The notes: generated by a model from the letters alone, not told the origin. DNA of 21,302 nucleotides from DASSFZ01 sp036514635 (GCA_036514635.1 DATBWU010000203.1:1-21302), one strand, 5' to 3'; shown: positions 1 to 7,090, numbered from the stretch's first letter. Translations and numbers: made by a program.

Positions 1-330
1 ATTCGCCGCGCTACGCCGCTGCGCCTAATGAATCGGGCTAGTCGGATTCATCCGACGCTGGGGTGTAGCCCGCCGAGTTCATCGGCGGGGCGGGCGCACG
101 CTGGCAACGGCCCAAGTTTCTGGGTAGCGCAGCGAAGAATCCTGACTATACCGGCGGAGACCCTTCGCTCCGCTCAGGGTGACACGGGAACCTATACTTG
201 GATGGCTACTATACTCGACGCGGGAACAATCTGCGGTTTTGCTCACCGACCGCGTCCTCGCGGTCGATCAGGATAGACGCCCGCGTGGACGCGGGCTTTG
301 AGCAGCCAAAAGCGCAACGTGTGACCGCGC
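1..330. other. Non-coding, hairpin-rich region
   Basis: I see no convincing gene here; the short open frames have no recognisable domain and no ribosome-binding site. The stretch is full of short perfect inverted repeats: GCCCGCCGA (68-76) with TCGGCGGGG (82-90), CGACCGCG (247-254) with CGCGGTCG (259-266), and GCCCGCG (279-285) with CGCGGGC (290-296). Positions about 160-185 read like a separate repeat word rich in CTTCGCTCCGCTCAGGG. The region may be a cluster of degenerate intergenic repeats or the 3' region of a leftward transcript. Confidence 0.5.
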
Positions 331-377
331 GCAGAATAGAAAAGGCTCCCGAGATTCGTCCGTCGATCTCGGAAGCC
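331..377 (-). terminator. Intrinsic terminator of the seven-helix membrane protein gene
   Basis: On the minus strand, GGCTTCCGAGAT (377-366) pairs with ATCTCGGGAGCC (355-344), a 12-bp stem with one mismatch and a 10-nt loop. It is followed at once by TTTTCTATTCT (343-333). It lies 29 nt past the stop codon at 406, which is the expected place for a Rho-independent terminator. Confidence 0.8.
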
Positions 378-405
378 GCGTGGGAAGAGGGCGTTGGGGT
401 ATGGG

Positions 406-1170
406 CTATGCCGTCTGCGTCGCCGGGACTTCAACCGGCTGCTGCCGCGTCGCCAGGGCGAATCCGACGAAGATCACCACGACGCCGATCAACTCGCTGA
501 TGTATAGATACTCCGGCGCACCGACCCGCGCCAGCGTGCCGCCGATGGCGGGCGACAGGCCGCCTAACGCGATGAACACGTTGCCCAGCACACGGTTCGG
601 CATGACGCGCTTGCGCCAGAACAGGTAACCCGAATACACAGCCCCGCCGACCAATGCGATCGTCCCGTAAATGTTGAACAGGAACGAGTACGACCGCACA
701 CCGCCCAATGGCATGATGCCGCGAATTTCCTGTTCGGATTCGCTGTCGCCCTCGGTGATCTTCACGCTGCGCGTCGCATACTGCTCGCTCAACGGCTTGC
801 TCGGCGTGAAGACATCCGCGTTCAGCGGCGTGCTGAAGGTGTGAACGGCGGCGATCAGCGTGCCGATCAACAGTACGGCCATCAGCGTGTGTGCGACGCC
901 GGATTTGCGCACGAGCAGATATACCGTACCTTGGCCGAGCCAGGCCGCCGCCAGCACCGCGCCGCATAAATACCACAGGCGGAAAATGGTCGCGTCCCAC
1001 GCCTGGCTCGAATAGAACTCGGCGAAGGTGCCGGTGCCATAGATCAGCACGCCAAGACCCCAGACCAGGTAATGCGCGCGCTTGCGCTCGACATAGCGCC
1101 ACAGCAGCGCAACCGCGAACCCCAGTGACACGATCGTCGAGGTCAGCGGCAGGATCGCACTGAGCGTCAT
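406..1170 (-). CDS. Polytopic (about seven-helix) membrane protein of unknown function
   Basis: A 254-residue protein with about seven hydrophobic segments (roughly residues 5-25, 35-52, 63-85, 93-112, 160-183, 197-215 and 222-243). A long polar, acidic loop between helices four and five (about 113-158) is probably extracytoplasmic. The ATG at 1170 is preferred because GGAGGAG lies just upstream (1178-1184). The open frame continues upstream to 1365, but that part is translated palindromic repeat and should not be annotated as protein. The gene lies 181 bp downstream of the small membrane peptide and the MerR-like gene on the same strand, with a palindromic repeat between. I do not recognise the family, and no catalytic motif is visible. 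Confidence 0.75.
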   Translation of the reverse strand: MTLSAILPLTSTIVSLGFAVALLWRYVERKRAHYLVWGLGVLIYGTGTFAEFYSSQAWDATIFRLWYLCGAVLAAAWLGQGTVYLLVRKSGVAHTLMAVLLIGTLIAAVHTFSTPLNADVFTPSKPLSEQYATRSVKITEGDSESEQEIRGIMPLGGVRSYSFLFNIYGTIALVGGAVYSGYLFWRKRVMPNRVLGNVFIALGGLSPAIGGTLARVGAPEYLYISELIGVVVIFVGFALATRQQPVEVPATQTA

Positions 1171-1196
1171 GTTGTTCTCCTCCACGTAACTACTCA

Positions 1197-1316
1197 GCCT
1201 CACCCCCCAACCCCCTCTCCCGAAGTGAAACAGCGCGCTTCGGGAGAGGGGGAGCATCAACTCCCCTCTTCTGGCGACAGCCGTTTCGTCGTCAGGAGAG
1301 GGGCCGGGGGTGAGGC
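1197..1316. repeat. 120-bp palindromic intergenic element with nested hairpins
   Basis: The ends are perfect 11-bp inverted repeats: GCCTCACCCCC at 1197-1207 and GGGGGTGAGGC at 1306-1316. Inside is a perfect 15-bp stem, CCCCCTCTCCCGAAG (1211-1225) with CTTCGGGAGAGGGGG (1238-1252). A second hairpin has arms CCCCTCT (1263-1269) and AGAGGGG (1297-1303). The cruciform-like design with terminal inverted repeats suggests a MITE- or REP-like element, inserted between the small peptide gene and the membrane protein gene. Confidence 0.75.
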
Positions 1317-1351
1317 AGTCTGAGCAGTTACTCCTCCACTTGGAATTCGAG

Positions 1352-1507
1352 TCAGCGAATTGCATTCACCAGGCCGGCGATGGCGATCATGATGATCGCA
1401 ACGAGCAACACCCCCATCACCATGAACGCGATCGGCACGATCCGGTCATACACCACATTCGATGGGATGCGCGGTGTCTGCTTGCGCATCTTCTGCGGAT
1501 CATCCAC
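1352..1507 (-). CDS. 51-residue single-pass membrane peptide, GTG start
   Basis: A small gene read from GTG (1507-1505) to TGA (1354-1352). The protein has a polar, basic N-terminus (about residues 1-22) and one strong hydrophobic helix (about 23-47) ending in NAIR. The start codon lies one nucleotide after the stop of the MerR-like gene, and the end of that gene (GAGGAGAGG) supplies a good ribosome-binding site, so the two are probably translationally coupled. The ATG four bases further in is in another frame that gives no coherent protein. Function is unknown. The tight coupling suggests it works with the regulator, or with the downstream seven-helix protein. Confidence 0.65.
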   Translation of the reverse strand: MDDPQKMRKQTPRIPSNVVYDRIVPIAFMVMGVLLVAIIMIAIAGLVNAIR

Positions 1508-1508
1508 T

Positions 1509-2180
1509 CTACCTCTCCTCGTACGCCGTCACCAGCGCGAGCAGCACCTCGTTGAGGAACGCACACAGTTGGCGGTGCACCACCTGCCAACTGGGCGCGG
1601 CCACCGGTTCGAGCGCGCTCGACATCTGCACCAGTGAATCGGCGATGGTGTCGCGGAAGAACAGGAAGGCGCGCAGCGCTTCGGCCAGCGGCAAGGATCG
1701 AGCCTGCGCCAACGCGGCATACTCGCGCCCAAGGCCCTGGGCAGCGGCGTGCGCCGAGTCTGTTACGCCGGGCGCTGATACAGCGTGCGCGATCTCCAGC
1801 ATCAGGCGGCGGCCCAACTCACGCTGCACGCGGCGCGCGTCCTCGTCGAAGCGGGCCATCCACGGCGCATCGATTTGCTCCATCGCCAAGCGCAAGCGGC
1901 CCAGGACGCTGTGAACCAGTGTCTGCACGCCGACATCGTTCGAGCGGTGCGCGTCGACCCACCCCTGCAGGCCGGCGCGGTTGAAGCGTCGATGCCCACC
2001 CGCCGTCCGCTGGCTGGCGATCCGGCCCCGATCGGCCCAGGCGCGCAACGTCGCCGGATGCACACCCATCAGTTGGGCCGCGTCCGTCAACGGGAGCCAC
2101 TCGTCGTTTGGAGCCGAATCAGATTTAGTCTCAGCAGAGGGAGTCATTGGCTGCCACGGCGAATCTACAAAAATCTTCAC
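1509..2180 (-). CDS. MerR/excisionase-type helix-turn-helix regulator
   Basis: Up to 223 residues. Residues about 29-75 form a MerR-like winged helix: a LTDAAQLMGVHPATLRAWAD helix-turn-helix followed by a wing with GGHRRF, the hallmark of this fold. The rest (about 80-223) is helical and lacks a cobalamin-binding signature or obvious metal-binding cysteines, so the effector is unknown. A TTGACA-17-TACAAT promoter (2193-2221) ends 12 nt before the GTG at 2180. That start would be almost leaderless. An ATG at 2147 is the alternative and would leave a leader of about 40 nt, but it too lacks a clear ribosome-binding site. The gene is coupled to the 51-residue membrane peptide just downstream. Confidence 0.8.
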   Translation of the reverse strand: MKIFVDSPWQPMTPSAETKSDSAPNDEWLPLTDAAQLMGVHPATLRAWADRGRIASQRTAGGHRRFNRAGLQGWVDAHRSNDVGVQTLVHSVLGRLRLAMEQIDAPWMARFDEDARRVQRELGRRLMLEIAHAVSAPGVTDSAHAAAQGLGREYAALAQARSLPLAEALRAFLFFRDTIADSLVQMSSALEPVAAPSWQVVHRQLCAFLNEVLLALVTAYEER

Positions 2181-2192
2181 CGAATGGCAAGG

Positions 2193-2221
2193 ATTGTATC
2201 GGGTTCACACAGGAGTGTCAA
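2193..2221 (-). promoter_or_regulatory. Sigma-70-type promoter of the MerR-like gene
   Basis: On the minus strand TTGACA (2221-2216) and TACAAT (2198-2193) are separated by exactly 17 nt. The -35 is a perfect consensus and the -10 differs at one position. Transcription would start near 2186, only about 6 nt before the GTG at 2180. Confidence 0.75.
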
Positions 2222-2350
2222 GCATCCCTCAGGATAGTCGCATTCGACCGGGAACGCACGCCGCAAGGGATGCACAATGAATAATCAGATGGCGCCTCGG
2301 CGCGATCCGTATCCGTTTATTCGCTGCTTATCCGTTGCGGCGAACACGGA

Positions 2351-4957
2351 TTACAGCAGACTTGCCGGATCGATGTCGATGCGCCAGTTTTTAGGCAGGG
2401 GGAAATCGTGTAAGAGCGAGGATGGGTCGTCGGCGCGCACGACGATGTGCCAACGGTATTGTCCGGCCAGCCGCGCGAAGAAGCACGGCGCAGGCCCGAT
2501 GATCGATCCGCGCCCGATACCGCGCCGCGTCAGATAGGCGTCGAGATCGGAGGCGATCCGTTCGGCCTGGCGACGGATCTGGCCTCCGTCCGAATCGCGC
2601 CCGATCAAGCGCGCCAGCCGGATCGCAGGGGGATAGGCGTGTTCACGGCGGAAAGCGAGTTCCTTCGCAGCGAAGGCGTCGTAGTCGTGATGGGATGCAG
2701 CGACAATCGCGTCATGATCCGGCGTGTACGTCTGCACAATCGCGCGCCCGCTGTGCAGCCCGCGCCCGGCCCGGCCCGCGACTTGCGCCAGCAGTTGAAA
2801 CGTCCGCTCGCTCGATCGGAAGTCGGGCAGGTTGAGCGCAGTGTCCGCCGTGATCACGCCGACGAGCGTCACCAGTGGCAGGTCGAGTCCCTTGGCAATC
2901 ATTTGCGTGCCGACCAACACATCGGCCTGCCCGTCGATGAAGCGTTGAAGGATGCCTTCGTGTGCCGCCTTGCCCTGGGTCGTGTCGCGATCCCAGCGCA
3001 GCACGCGCGCGTCGGGGAAGAGCTCGCGCACGGCAACTTCCACTTTTTGAGTGCCTACGCCAAAGTAGCGAATGCGCCGGCTCTTGCAGTTGGGACACTG
3101 CGTGGGTTGCGCCTGGCGATGATTGCAAGTGTGGCAAATGAGCTGGCCGGATGGTTGGATAGTTGGCAGGTTGGATGGTTGGATAGTTGGCGGGTTGGAT
3201 GGTTGATCGCCGGGTTCGCCGTCTCGCTGATTCGCTGATTCGTGGTAGGTCAGGGGTATGTCGCAGCGAGGGCACTTCAGCACGTGGCCGCAGTCGCGGC
3301 AGGAGACAAACGTCGCCAGCCCACGCCGGTTGAGGAAGAGGATCGCCTGCTCCCCGTTCGCCAGCGTCTCGGCGAGCGCGGCCTGCAAGCGGCGGCTGAA
3401 GATGTGCGTGTTGCCCGCTTTAAGCTCGGCGCGCAGATCGACAATCTCGACCGGCGGCAGATCGCGATACACTGCTTCGCCGGAAGTCGCGTCGAAGCGC
3501 GAGGCTACCTGGTAACGTTCTTCGTGTTGGCGAATGCGCCGCACATGGCCGATCACGCGGCGGGGCAACGTGAGCAGGTGGAGTTCGCCACGCTGCGCCC
3601 GCGTGTGCGACTCGAGCGCTGGCGTCGCGCTGCCCAGGATCACGTGTGCGTTCACGCGCCGCGCCAGCTCGAGCGCGACATCGCGGGCGTGGTAATACGG
3701 CCGGTGCTCCTGCTTGTATGATGCATCATGTTCTTCATCGATCACGATTAGCCCAAGCCGCATGAGCGGCGCGAAGAGGGCCGAGCGCGGGCCGATGAGG
3801 ATATCGATCGCGGCGGAGCGCGCCTTCCGCCACACGTCGTAGCGCTCACCTTCGCTCAGGCCCGAGTGCAGCACCGCAACTCGACCGGGAAAGCGCGCCG
3901 CGAATCGGTACACGGTCTGCGGGGTCAACGCGATCTCCGGCACGAGGACGATGGCCTGCCGGCCGAGTTGCAGCATCCCATCGACGGCTCGCAGGTAAAT
4001 CTCGGTCTTGCCGGAGCCGGTTACGCCGCGCAGAAGAAACCGTGAGGCTGTCTCACGGCCGAGTATCGCCGCTTGAATCTCAGTCCAGACGCGCTGTTGG
4101 TCGCCGGTCAGGGTCGGCGGCTCGACCGGAACGAACTCCTTGCCTGCCAGTGGATCGCGCCAGACTTCCTCTTCGCTCAACGCGATCAGCTCGCGCTCGG
4201 CCAGCGCTTCGAGATCGGCGAGTGTGCAGCCGGTCGTGGCGTACACATCCGCGAGTTGCACGGGCCGCGCTTCGCGGGCGAGCACATCCAGCACGCTCGC
4301 CCGGCGCGCGGCGACCTCGGCCCGTGTCGAGAGCGAGTCCGTCGCAACCGTGGCCCGATCGGCGAGCAGCCGCGCGAAGCGCGCCGTCTTGGGACGGACA
4401 CTCGGCGGCAGCAGGATCGACCGCCTGGCGATCACACCGCGCCGCGCCAGCGCGCGCACGGCCTCCTGCCAGCTCTTGCGCGGCAAGGCCCGTGCGATCT
4501 GCGCGCCGCGCAGCGGGCCGCGCCGGTTGAGCAACGCGAACACTTCCGATTGCGTGGCGCTCATTCGCGCGGGAATTGTCTCGACGGCCAGCGCGAAGAG
4601 TGTATCGACGCGCCCGGCGATGCCCGAAGGCACGAACAGATCGATGCACTCGTACAAGGGGGCGAGCGTGGCCTGGCTAATCCAGCGGGCCAGGTCGAGT
4701 TGAACCGGCGATAGCACCGGCACGGGATCGAGCAGCGCTCCGATCGGCTTCGTCTTCTCGACCGGCGACGAATCGCTTAACGCGACGACAATGCCAGGCA
4801 AGCGCCGGTCGATCAGCGGCACGACGACCAGGTGACCGGGCGCGAGGCGGTCGCGTAGATCATCGGGCACGTCATAGTGAAAGGCGCGCCCCTCTTCGGA
4901 TGCGCGCCCGATGTGCCTGAGGATAACCACTTCGGCGAAGAGAGATGCCGTATTCAT
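2351..4957 (-). CDS. priA: Primosomal protein N' (replication restart helicase PriA)
   Basis: An 868-residue superfamily-2 DNA helicase that reloads the replisome at stalled forks. It shows Walker A GVTGSGKTE (about 311-319), the Walker B box DEEH (407-410) and GSATP (about 442-446). Eight zinc-ligand cysteines lie at about 553, 556, 562, 565, 608, 611, 621 and 624, followed by GVGTQKVE and the helicase motif QVAGRAGR. Two stretches look expanded. Residues about 577-605, between zinc-ligand pairs, are rich in QPSN and PTIQ and are encoded by a tandem repeat. Residues about 470-498 form a second extra segment before the conserved PPVEIVDLR. All catalytic and zinc residues are present, so the protein is probably active. 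The ATG at 4957 fits the PriA N-terminus better than the one at 4996, which lies in the intergenic repeat. It is the last gene of the gmk-rhomboid-priA unit. Confidence 0.95.
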   Translation of the reverse strand: MNTASLFAEVVILRHIGRASEEGRAFHYDVPDDLRDRLAPGHLVVVPLIDRRLPGIVVALSDSSPVEKTKPIGALLDPVPVLSPVQLDLARWISQATLAPLYECIDLFVPSGIAGRVDTLFALAVETIPARMSATQSEVFALLNRRGPLRGAQIARALPRKSWQEAVRALARRGVIARRSILLPPSVRPKTARFARLLADRATVATDSLSTRAEVAARRASVLDVLAREARPVQLADVYATTGCTLADLEALAERELIALSEEEVWRDPLAGKEFVPVEPPTLTGDQQRVWTEIQAAILGRETASRFLLRGVTGSGKTEIYLRAVDGMLQLGRQAIVLVPEIALTPQTVYRFAARFPGRVAVLHSGLSEGERYDVWRKARSAAIDILIGPRSALFAPLMRLGLIVIDEEHDASYKQEHRPYYHARDVALELARRVNAHVILGSATPALESHTRAQRGELHLLTLPRRVIGHVRRIRQHEERYQVASRFDATSGEAVYRDLPPVEIVDLRAELKAGNTHIFSRRLQAALAETLANGEQAILFLNRRGLATFVSCRDCGHVLKCPRCDIPLTYHESANQRDGEPGDQPSNPPTIQPSNLPTIQPSGQLICHTCNHRQAQPTQCPNCKSRRIRYFGVGTQKVEVAVRELFPDARVLRWDRDTTQGKAAHEGILQRFIDGQADVLVGTQMIAKGLDLPLVTLVGVITADTALNLPDFRSSERTFQLLAQVAGRAGRGLHSGRAIVQTYTPDHDAIVAASHHDYDAFAAKELAFRREHAYPPAIRLARLIGRDSDGGQIRRQAERIASDLDAYLTRRGIGRGSIIGPAPCFFARLAGQYRWHIVVRADDPSSLLHDFPLPKNWRIDIDPASLL
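3149..3205. repeat. 24-bp tandem repeat inside priA
   Basis: About 2.4 copies of a 24-bp unit starting GGATGGTTGGATAGTTGGC: 3149-3172, 3173-3196 and a partial copy at 3197-3205. The two full copies differ at one base. On the coding strand it gives an 8-residue repeat, QPSNxPTI. Because 24 is a multiple of three, copy changes keep the reading frame. The words resemble the intergenic repeat at 6533-6600. Confidence 0.85.
3224..3242. repeat. GATTCGCT repeat words inside priA
   Basis: TCGCTGATTCGCTGATTCG is two and a half copies of the word CGCTGATT. On the other strand it gives GCGAATCAGCGA, the same words as the palindromic repeat at 11074-11135. It flanks the 24-bp tandem repeat, so two different repeat vocabularies meet in the same zinc-domain linker. 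Confidence 0.65.
3464..3550 (-). other. Second apparent expansion within PriA
   Basis: This encodes residues about 470-498 of PriA, between the LTLPRR segment and PPVEIVDLR. From my memory of the family these are normally only about 10-15 residues apart. The extra segment is charged and not repetitive at protein level. It could be a lineage-specific loop rather than a recent insertion. Confidence 0.35.
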
Positions 4958-4971
4958 GCCGAGGAGTGTCA

Positions 4972-5043
4972 CAGGACACGGAAGAACACGGAACACGCGG
5001 ATAGGACTTTTGATCCGTGTTCATCGGTGTTCATCCGTGTTCC
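4972..5043. repeat. Imperfect palindrome of GGAACACGG-type words
   Basis: The left arm carries GGACACGGA, AACACGGAA and CACGCGGAT; the right arm carries ATCCGTGTTC, ATCGGTGTTC and ATCCGTGTTCC. The arms pair in more than one register around 5005-5012. It lies between the rhomboid gene stop and the priA start, so in the leader of priA if the two are cotranscribed. Confidence 0.75.
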
Positions 5044-5070
5044 CTTTCATTTCGGTGTTGGGCACGTCAT

Positions 5071-5847
5071 TCAGCGCGGCACATTGCCCAGCCGGGTGAT
5101 CCCGCCGATGACACTGACGGCGAGCAAAACGGCGAAGAGCGTTACGCCCAGCCACTCGCTGCGCAGCGAGTTGAGATCGACCACGCGCGGCTGACCCTCG
5201 CGAACTTCGATCCGGTAGAACGGGCACAGCAGCCAGCCCAGGATCAAGCCGCCCACAAATCCACCGACGTGCCCGAGCGTGTCAATGCCCGGCACGCTCA
5301 ATCCGATGAACAGGTTGAGCATCGCCATCGCGGCGTAGCTATACAGGCGCTGCGTCCCGCGCGCGCCGAAGTGCTGCCGATTGCGGACGAAGAAAGCGAT
5401 CATCGTGCCGACGATGCCGAACAGCGCGGTCGACGCGCCCGCCGACAGGCCGAGGTCGGTGTGCAGCGCAAAACTGGCAATCGACCCGGACAGCCCGCTC
5501 AACACGTAAATGGCGACGAAGCGCTCCGAGCCGTACAGTGCCTCCATCTCCGGCCCTAGCGCATACAGCGCATACGAGTTGAAAAACAAGTGGACGAGGC
5601 CAATGTGCAGGAAGTTAGCCGTGAACAAGCGCCACACTTCGCCGTAGAGAACGATCCGGGATGGGGCATTCGCGCCAAACGCGATCAAGACGCTGCGGTT
5701 TTCCGAGCCGCCCGACGCGGTCATCAGTAGCCACACAACGATATTAACGCTGAGAAAGACCCACACCCAGCGCGGGCGCGCGATCGGCAGGCGCAGCGAA
5801 GGCGACGGCGTGGTGGGCGTCGGCGTAGACGGCGAGGGCTGGCTCAC
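5071..5847 (-). CDS. Rhomboid family intramembrane serine protease
   Basis: A 258-residue membrane protease. The cytoplasmic N-terminus is rich in Pro, Ser and Thr (residues 1-19). About six or seven helices follow. The HxxxxHxxxN signature is seen at H81, H86 and N90. The catalytic serine lies in GASTALFG (S139, GxSxxxxG), and the catalytic histidine is H193 in HVGGFVGG. All active-site residues are therefore present. The gene starts with GTG at 5847 and overlaps the gmk stop by four bases (GTGA), which implies translational coupling. Substrates cannot be told from the sequence. In many bacteria the slot between gmk and priA holds rpoZ and coaBC; here it holds this protease. Confidence 0.92.
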   Translation of the reverse strand: MSQPSPSTPTPTTPSPSLRLPIARPRWVWVFLSVNIVVWLLMTASGGSENRSVLIAFGANAPSRIVLYGEVWRLFTANFLHIGLVHLFFNSYALYALGPEMEALYGSERFVAIYVLSGLSGSIASFALHTDLGLSAGASTALFGIVGTMIAFFVRNRQHFGARGTQRLYSYAAMAMLNLFIGLSVPGIDTLGHVGGFVGGLILGWLLCPFYRIEVREGQPRVVDLNSLRSEWLGVTLFAVLLAVSVIGGITRLGNVPR

Positions 5848-6476
5848 AGCGTCACCTGGCGTTGATGCACTCGGCAGTGCTCGGCGCAGATGATGCTGAC
5901 CACGGCCTCCACCGTCTCATCGAGCGCCTCGGCGCGATTGAGGACGATGTAATCGAACTCGTCAAGGCGCTTGAGTTCCTCGCGCGCCGTCACGATGCGC
6001 AGTTTCAGAGTGTCGGGCGTTTCGGTCTGGCGCGAATGCAGTCGCGCCATGAGTTCCTCCTCGCTCCCCGCCATCAGGAAGATCAGCACGGCTTCGGGAA
6101 CCAGGCGGCGGATTGTCATCGCCCCCTGCACGTCGAGGCGCATGATCACGTCCTGACCGGACGCCAGCGCCTGGCGCACCTGTTGCTTGGGGATGCCCTT
6201 GTAGTCGCCATACACGACGGCGTACTCGAGCAATTCGCCCTGCTCGATCATCTCGGTAAACTCACTCATCGACACGAAGTGATAGTCCTGGCCTTCGATT
6301 TCGCCGGGTCGCCGGGGTCGTGTGTTGGCCGTGACGACAAAGTGGAACGGCAGGCCGGTCTTCTCCAGACCGGCGAGCACGCTATCTTTGCCGACGCCCG
6401 ACGGGCCGGAGAGGACAATCAATAGTGGATGGCGGGGCCGGTTGTAGGGATCGGTTTCGCTCACGGGTTGCTCCAT
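5844..6476 (-). CDS. gmk: Guanylate kinase
   Basis: A 210-residue enzyme that phosphorylates GMP to GDP with ATP, in purine nucleotide metabolism. The P-loop is GPSGVGKDS (24-32), with Asp-Ser in place of the more usual Ser-Thr after the lysine. The GMP-binding region has TRRPRPGE-like residues (TRPRRPGEIEG) and YHFVS. LEYAVVYGDYKG and the later LDVQGA follow, both typical of the family. The ATG at 6476 is chosen over those at 6509 and 6569. It gives the usual family length, and the 6509 codon lies inside the promoter spacer. The leader would be only about 6 nt. The gene is first in a unit with the rhomboid protease and priA. Confidence 0.95.
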   Translation of the reverse strand: MEQPVSETDPYNRPRHPLLIVLSGPSGVGKDSVLAGLEKTGLPFHFVVTANTRPRRPGEIEGQDYHFVSMSEFTEMIEQGELLEYAVVYGDYKGIPKQQVRQALASGQDVIMRLDVQGAMTIRRLVPEAVLIFLMAGSEEELMARLHSRQTETPDTLKLRIVTAREELKRLDEFDYIVLNRAEALDETVEAVVSIICAEHCRVHQRQVTL

Positions 6477-6488
6477 ACGCTGTGACTC

Positions 6489-6517
6489 ATTATAATTGCA
6501 GTCAGCCATTCGCTCAA
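6489..6517 (-). promoter_or_regulatory. Sigma-70-type promoter of gmk
   Basis: On the minus strand TTGAGC (6517-6512) and a perfect TATAAT (6494-6489) are spaced by 17 nt. The -10 ends 12 nt before the gmk ATG, which implies a near-leaderless message. It rules out the upstream ATG codons as starts for this transcript. Confidence 0.75.
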
Positions 6518-6532
6518 TGTCATAATCACGCT

Positions 6533-6600
6533 GGTTGGGAAGTTGGAAGTTGGAGGCGCGCCGCTCCAACCTCTAATCTCTAATCTCCAACCTCCAATCT
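6533..6600. repeat. Imperfect palindrome of GTTGGA-type words
   Basis: The left side repeats GGTTGG, GTTGGAA and GTTGGAG. The right side repeats CTCCAAC, CTCTAATC and CTCCAACC. GTTGGAG (6549-6555) pairs with CTCCAAC (6564-6570) around GCGCGCC. It fills the gap between the divergent gmk and FmdB-type genes. Confidence 0.7.
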
Positions 6601-6618
6601 CTATATTGGAGAATAACC

Positions 6619-7035
6619 GTGCCGATCTACGAGTACCGCTGCCCTAACTGCAAAAAGAAAGTCTCGGTCTTCTTCCCCAGTATCTCCCGCGTCGATCACG
6701 CGTCGGCACGCTGCCCCCACTGCGGCAGCGGCGGACTGGCGCGGCTGATGTCGCGTGTGCGGGTGCTGCGTGGCGCGTCGCGATCGAGCGAGAGCAGTGA
6801 CGACGATGTGGCCGACGACATGCTGGGCGGCCTGGACGAAAACGATCCGCGCTCGATGGGCCGCTTCATGCGCAAAATGGCCGAGGAATCCGGCGAAGAC
6901 ATACCGCCGGAGTTCAACGAGGTTGTGAACCGGCTGGAGAAGGGCGAGTCGCCCGAAGATATCGAAAAGTCGATGCCGGAGCTGGGCGACATGGCGGGCG
7001 GCGACGAAGGCGGATCGAGTGAAGGCGATGAATGA
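6619..7035 (+). CDS. FmdB-family zinc-ribbon protein with acidic tail
   Basis: A 138-residue protein. The N-terminal PIYEYRCPNC is the hallmark of the FmdB/CxxC zinc-ribbon family. C8 and C11 pair with C32 and C35 (CPHC) to bind one zinc. The rest is low-complexity, acidic and Gly/Ser/Glu-rich, especially after residue 58, and is probably disordered. Members of this family have been proposed as regulators but the role is not established. The start is GTG at 6619, with GGAG at 6608-6611. A TATATT at 6602-6607 could be a -10, but I see no matching -35. It is transcribed away from gmk and towards tmk, with a repeat between the two stop codons. Confidence 0.88.
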   Translation: MPIYEYRCPNCKKKVSVFFPSISRVDHASARCPHCGSGGLARLMSRVRVLRGASRSSESSDDDVADDMLGGLDENDPRSMGRFMRKMAEESGEDIPPEFNEVVNRLEKGESPEDIEKSMPELGDMAGGDEGGSSEGDE

Positions 7036-7090
7036 AACGTGAAGCGTAATTACGTTTTACGTTTTGCGTTTTACGTTTTACGTTTTGCGT
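7034..7090. repeat. ACGTTTT-word repeat between FmdB-type gene and tmk
   Basis: The right part is five runs of TACGTTTT/TGCGTTTT-like words with a period of 7-8 nt. The left part (AAACGTGAAGCGTAA) is the imperfect complement. It lies at convergent gene ends and could act as a bidirectional terminator. It overlaps the 3' end of tmk, whose last codons and stop are written in repeat words. A second copy of the family is at 9393-9452. Confidence 0.75.

Noticed and set aside
1171..1365. N-terminal extension of the seven-helix membrane protein
   Set aside because: It is translated palindromic repeat, and a strong ribosome-binding site marks the ATG at 1170.
2281..2350. Intrinsic terminator after priA
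   Set aside because: Short inverted words (ATCCGT/ACGGAT and GGCGCC-like) occur, but no stable stem followed by a T-run was found on the minus strand.
3149..3205. CRISPR-like array
   Set aside because: The 24-bp units are directly tandem without spacers, lie in frame within priA, and no cas gene is near.
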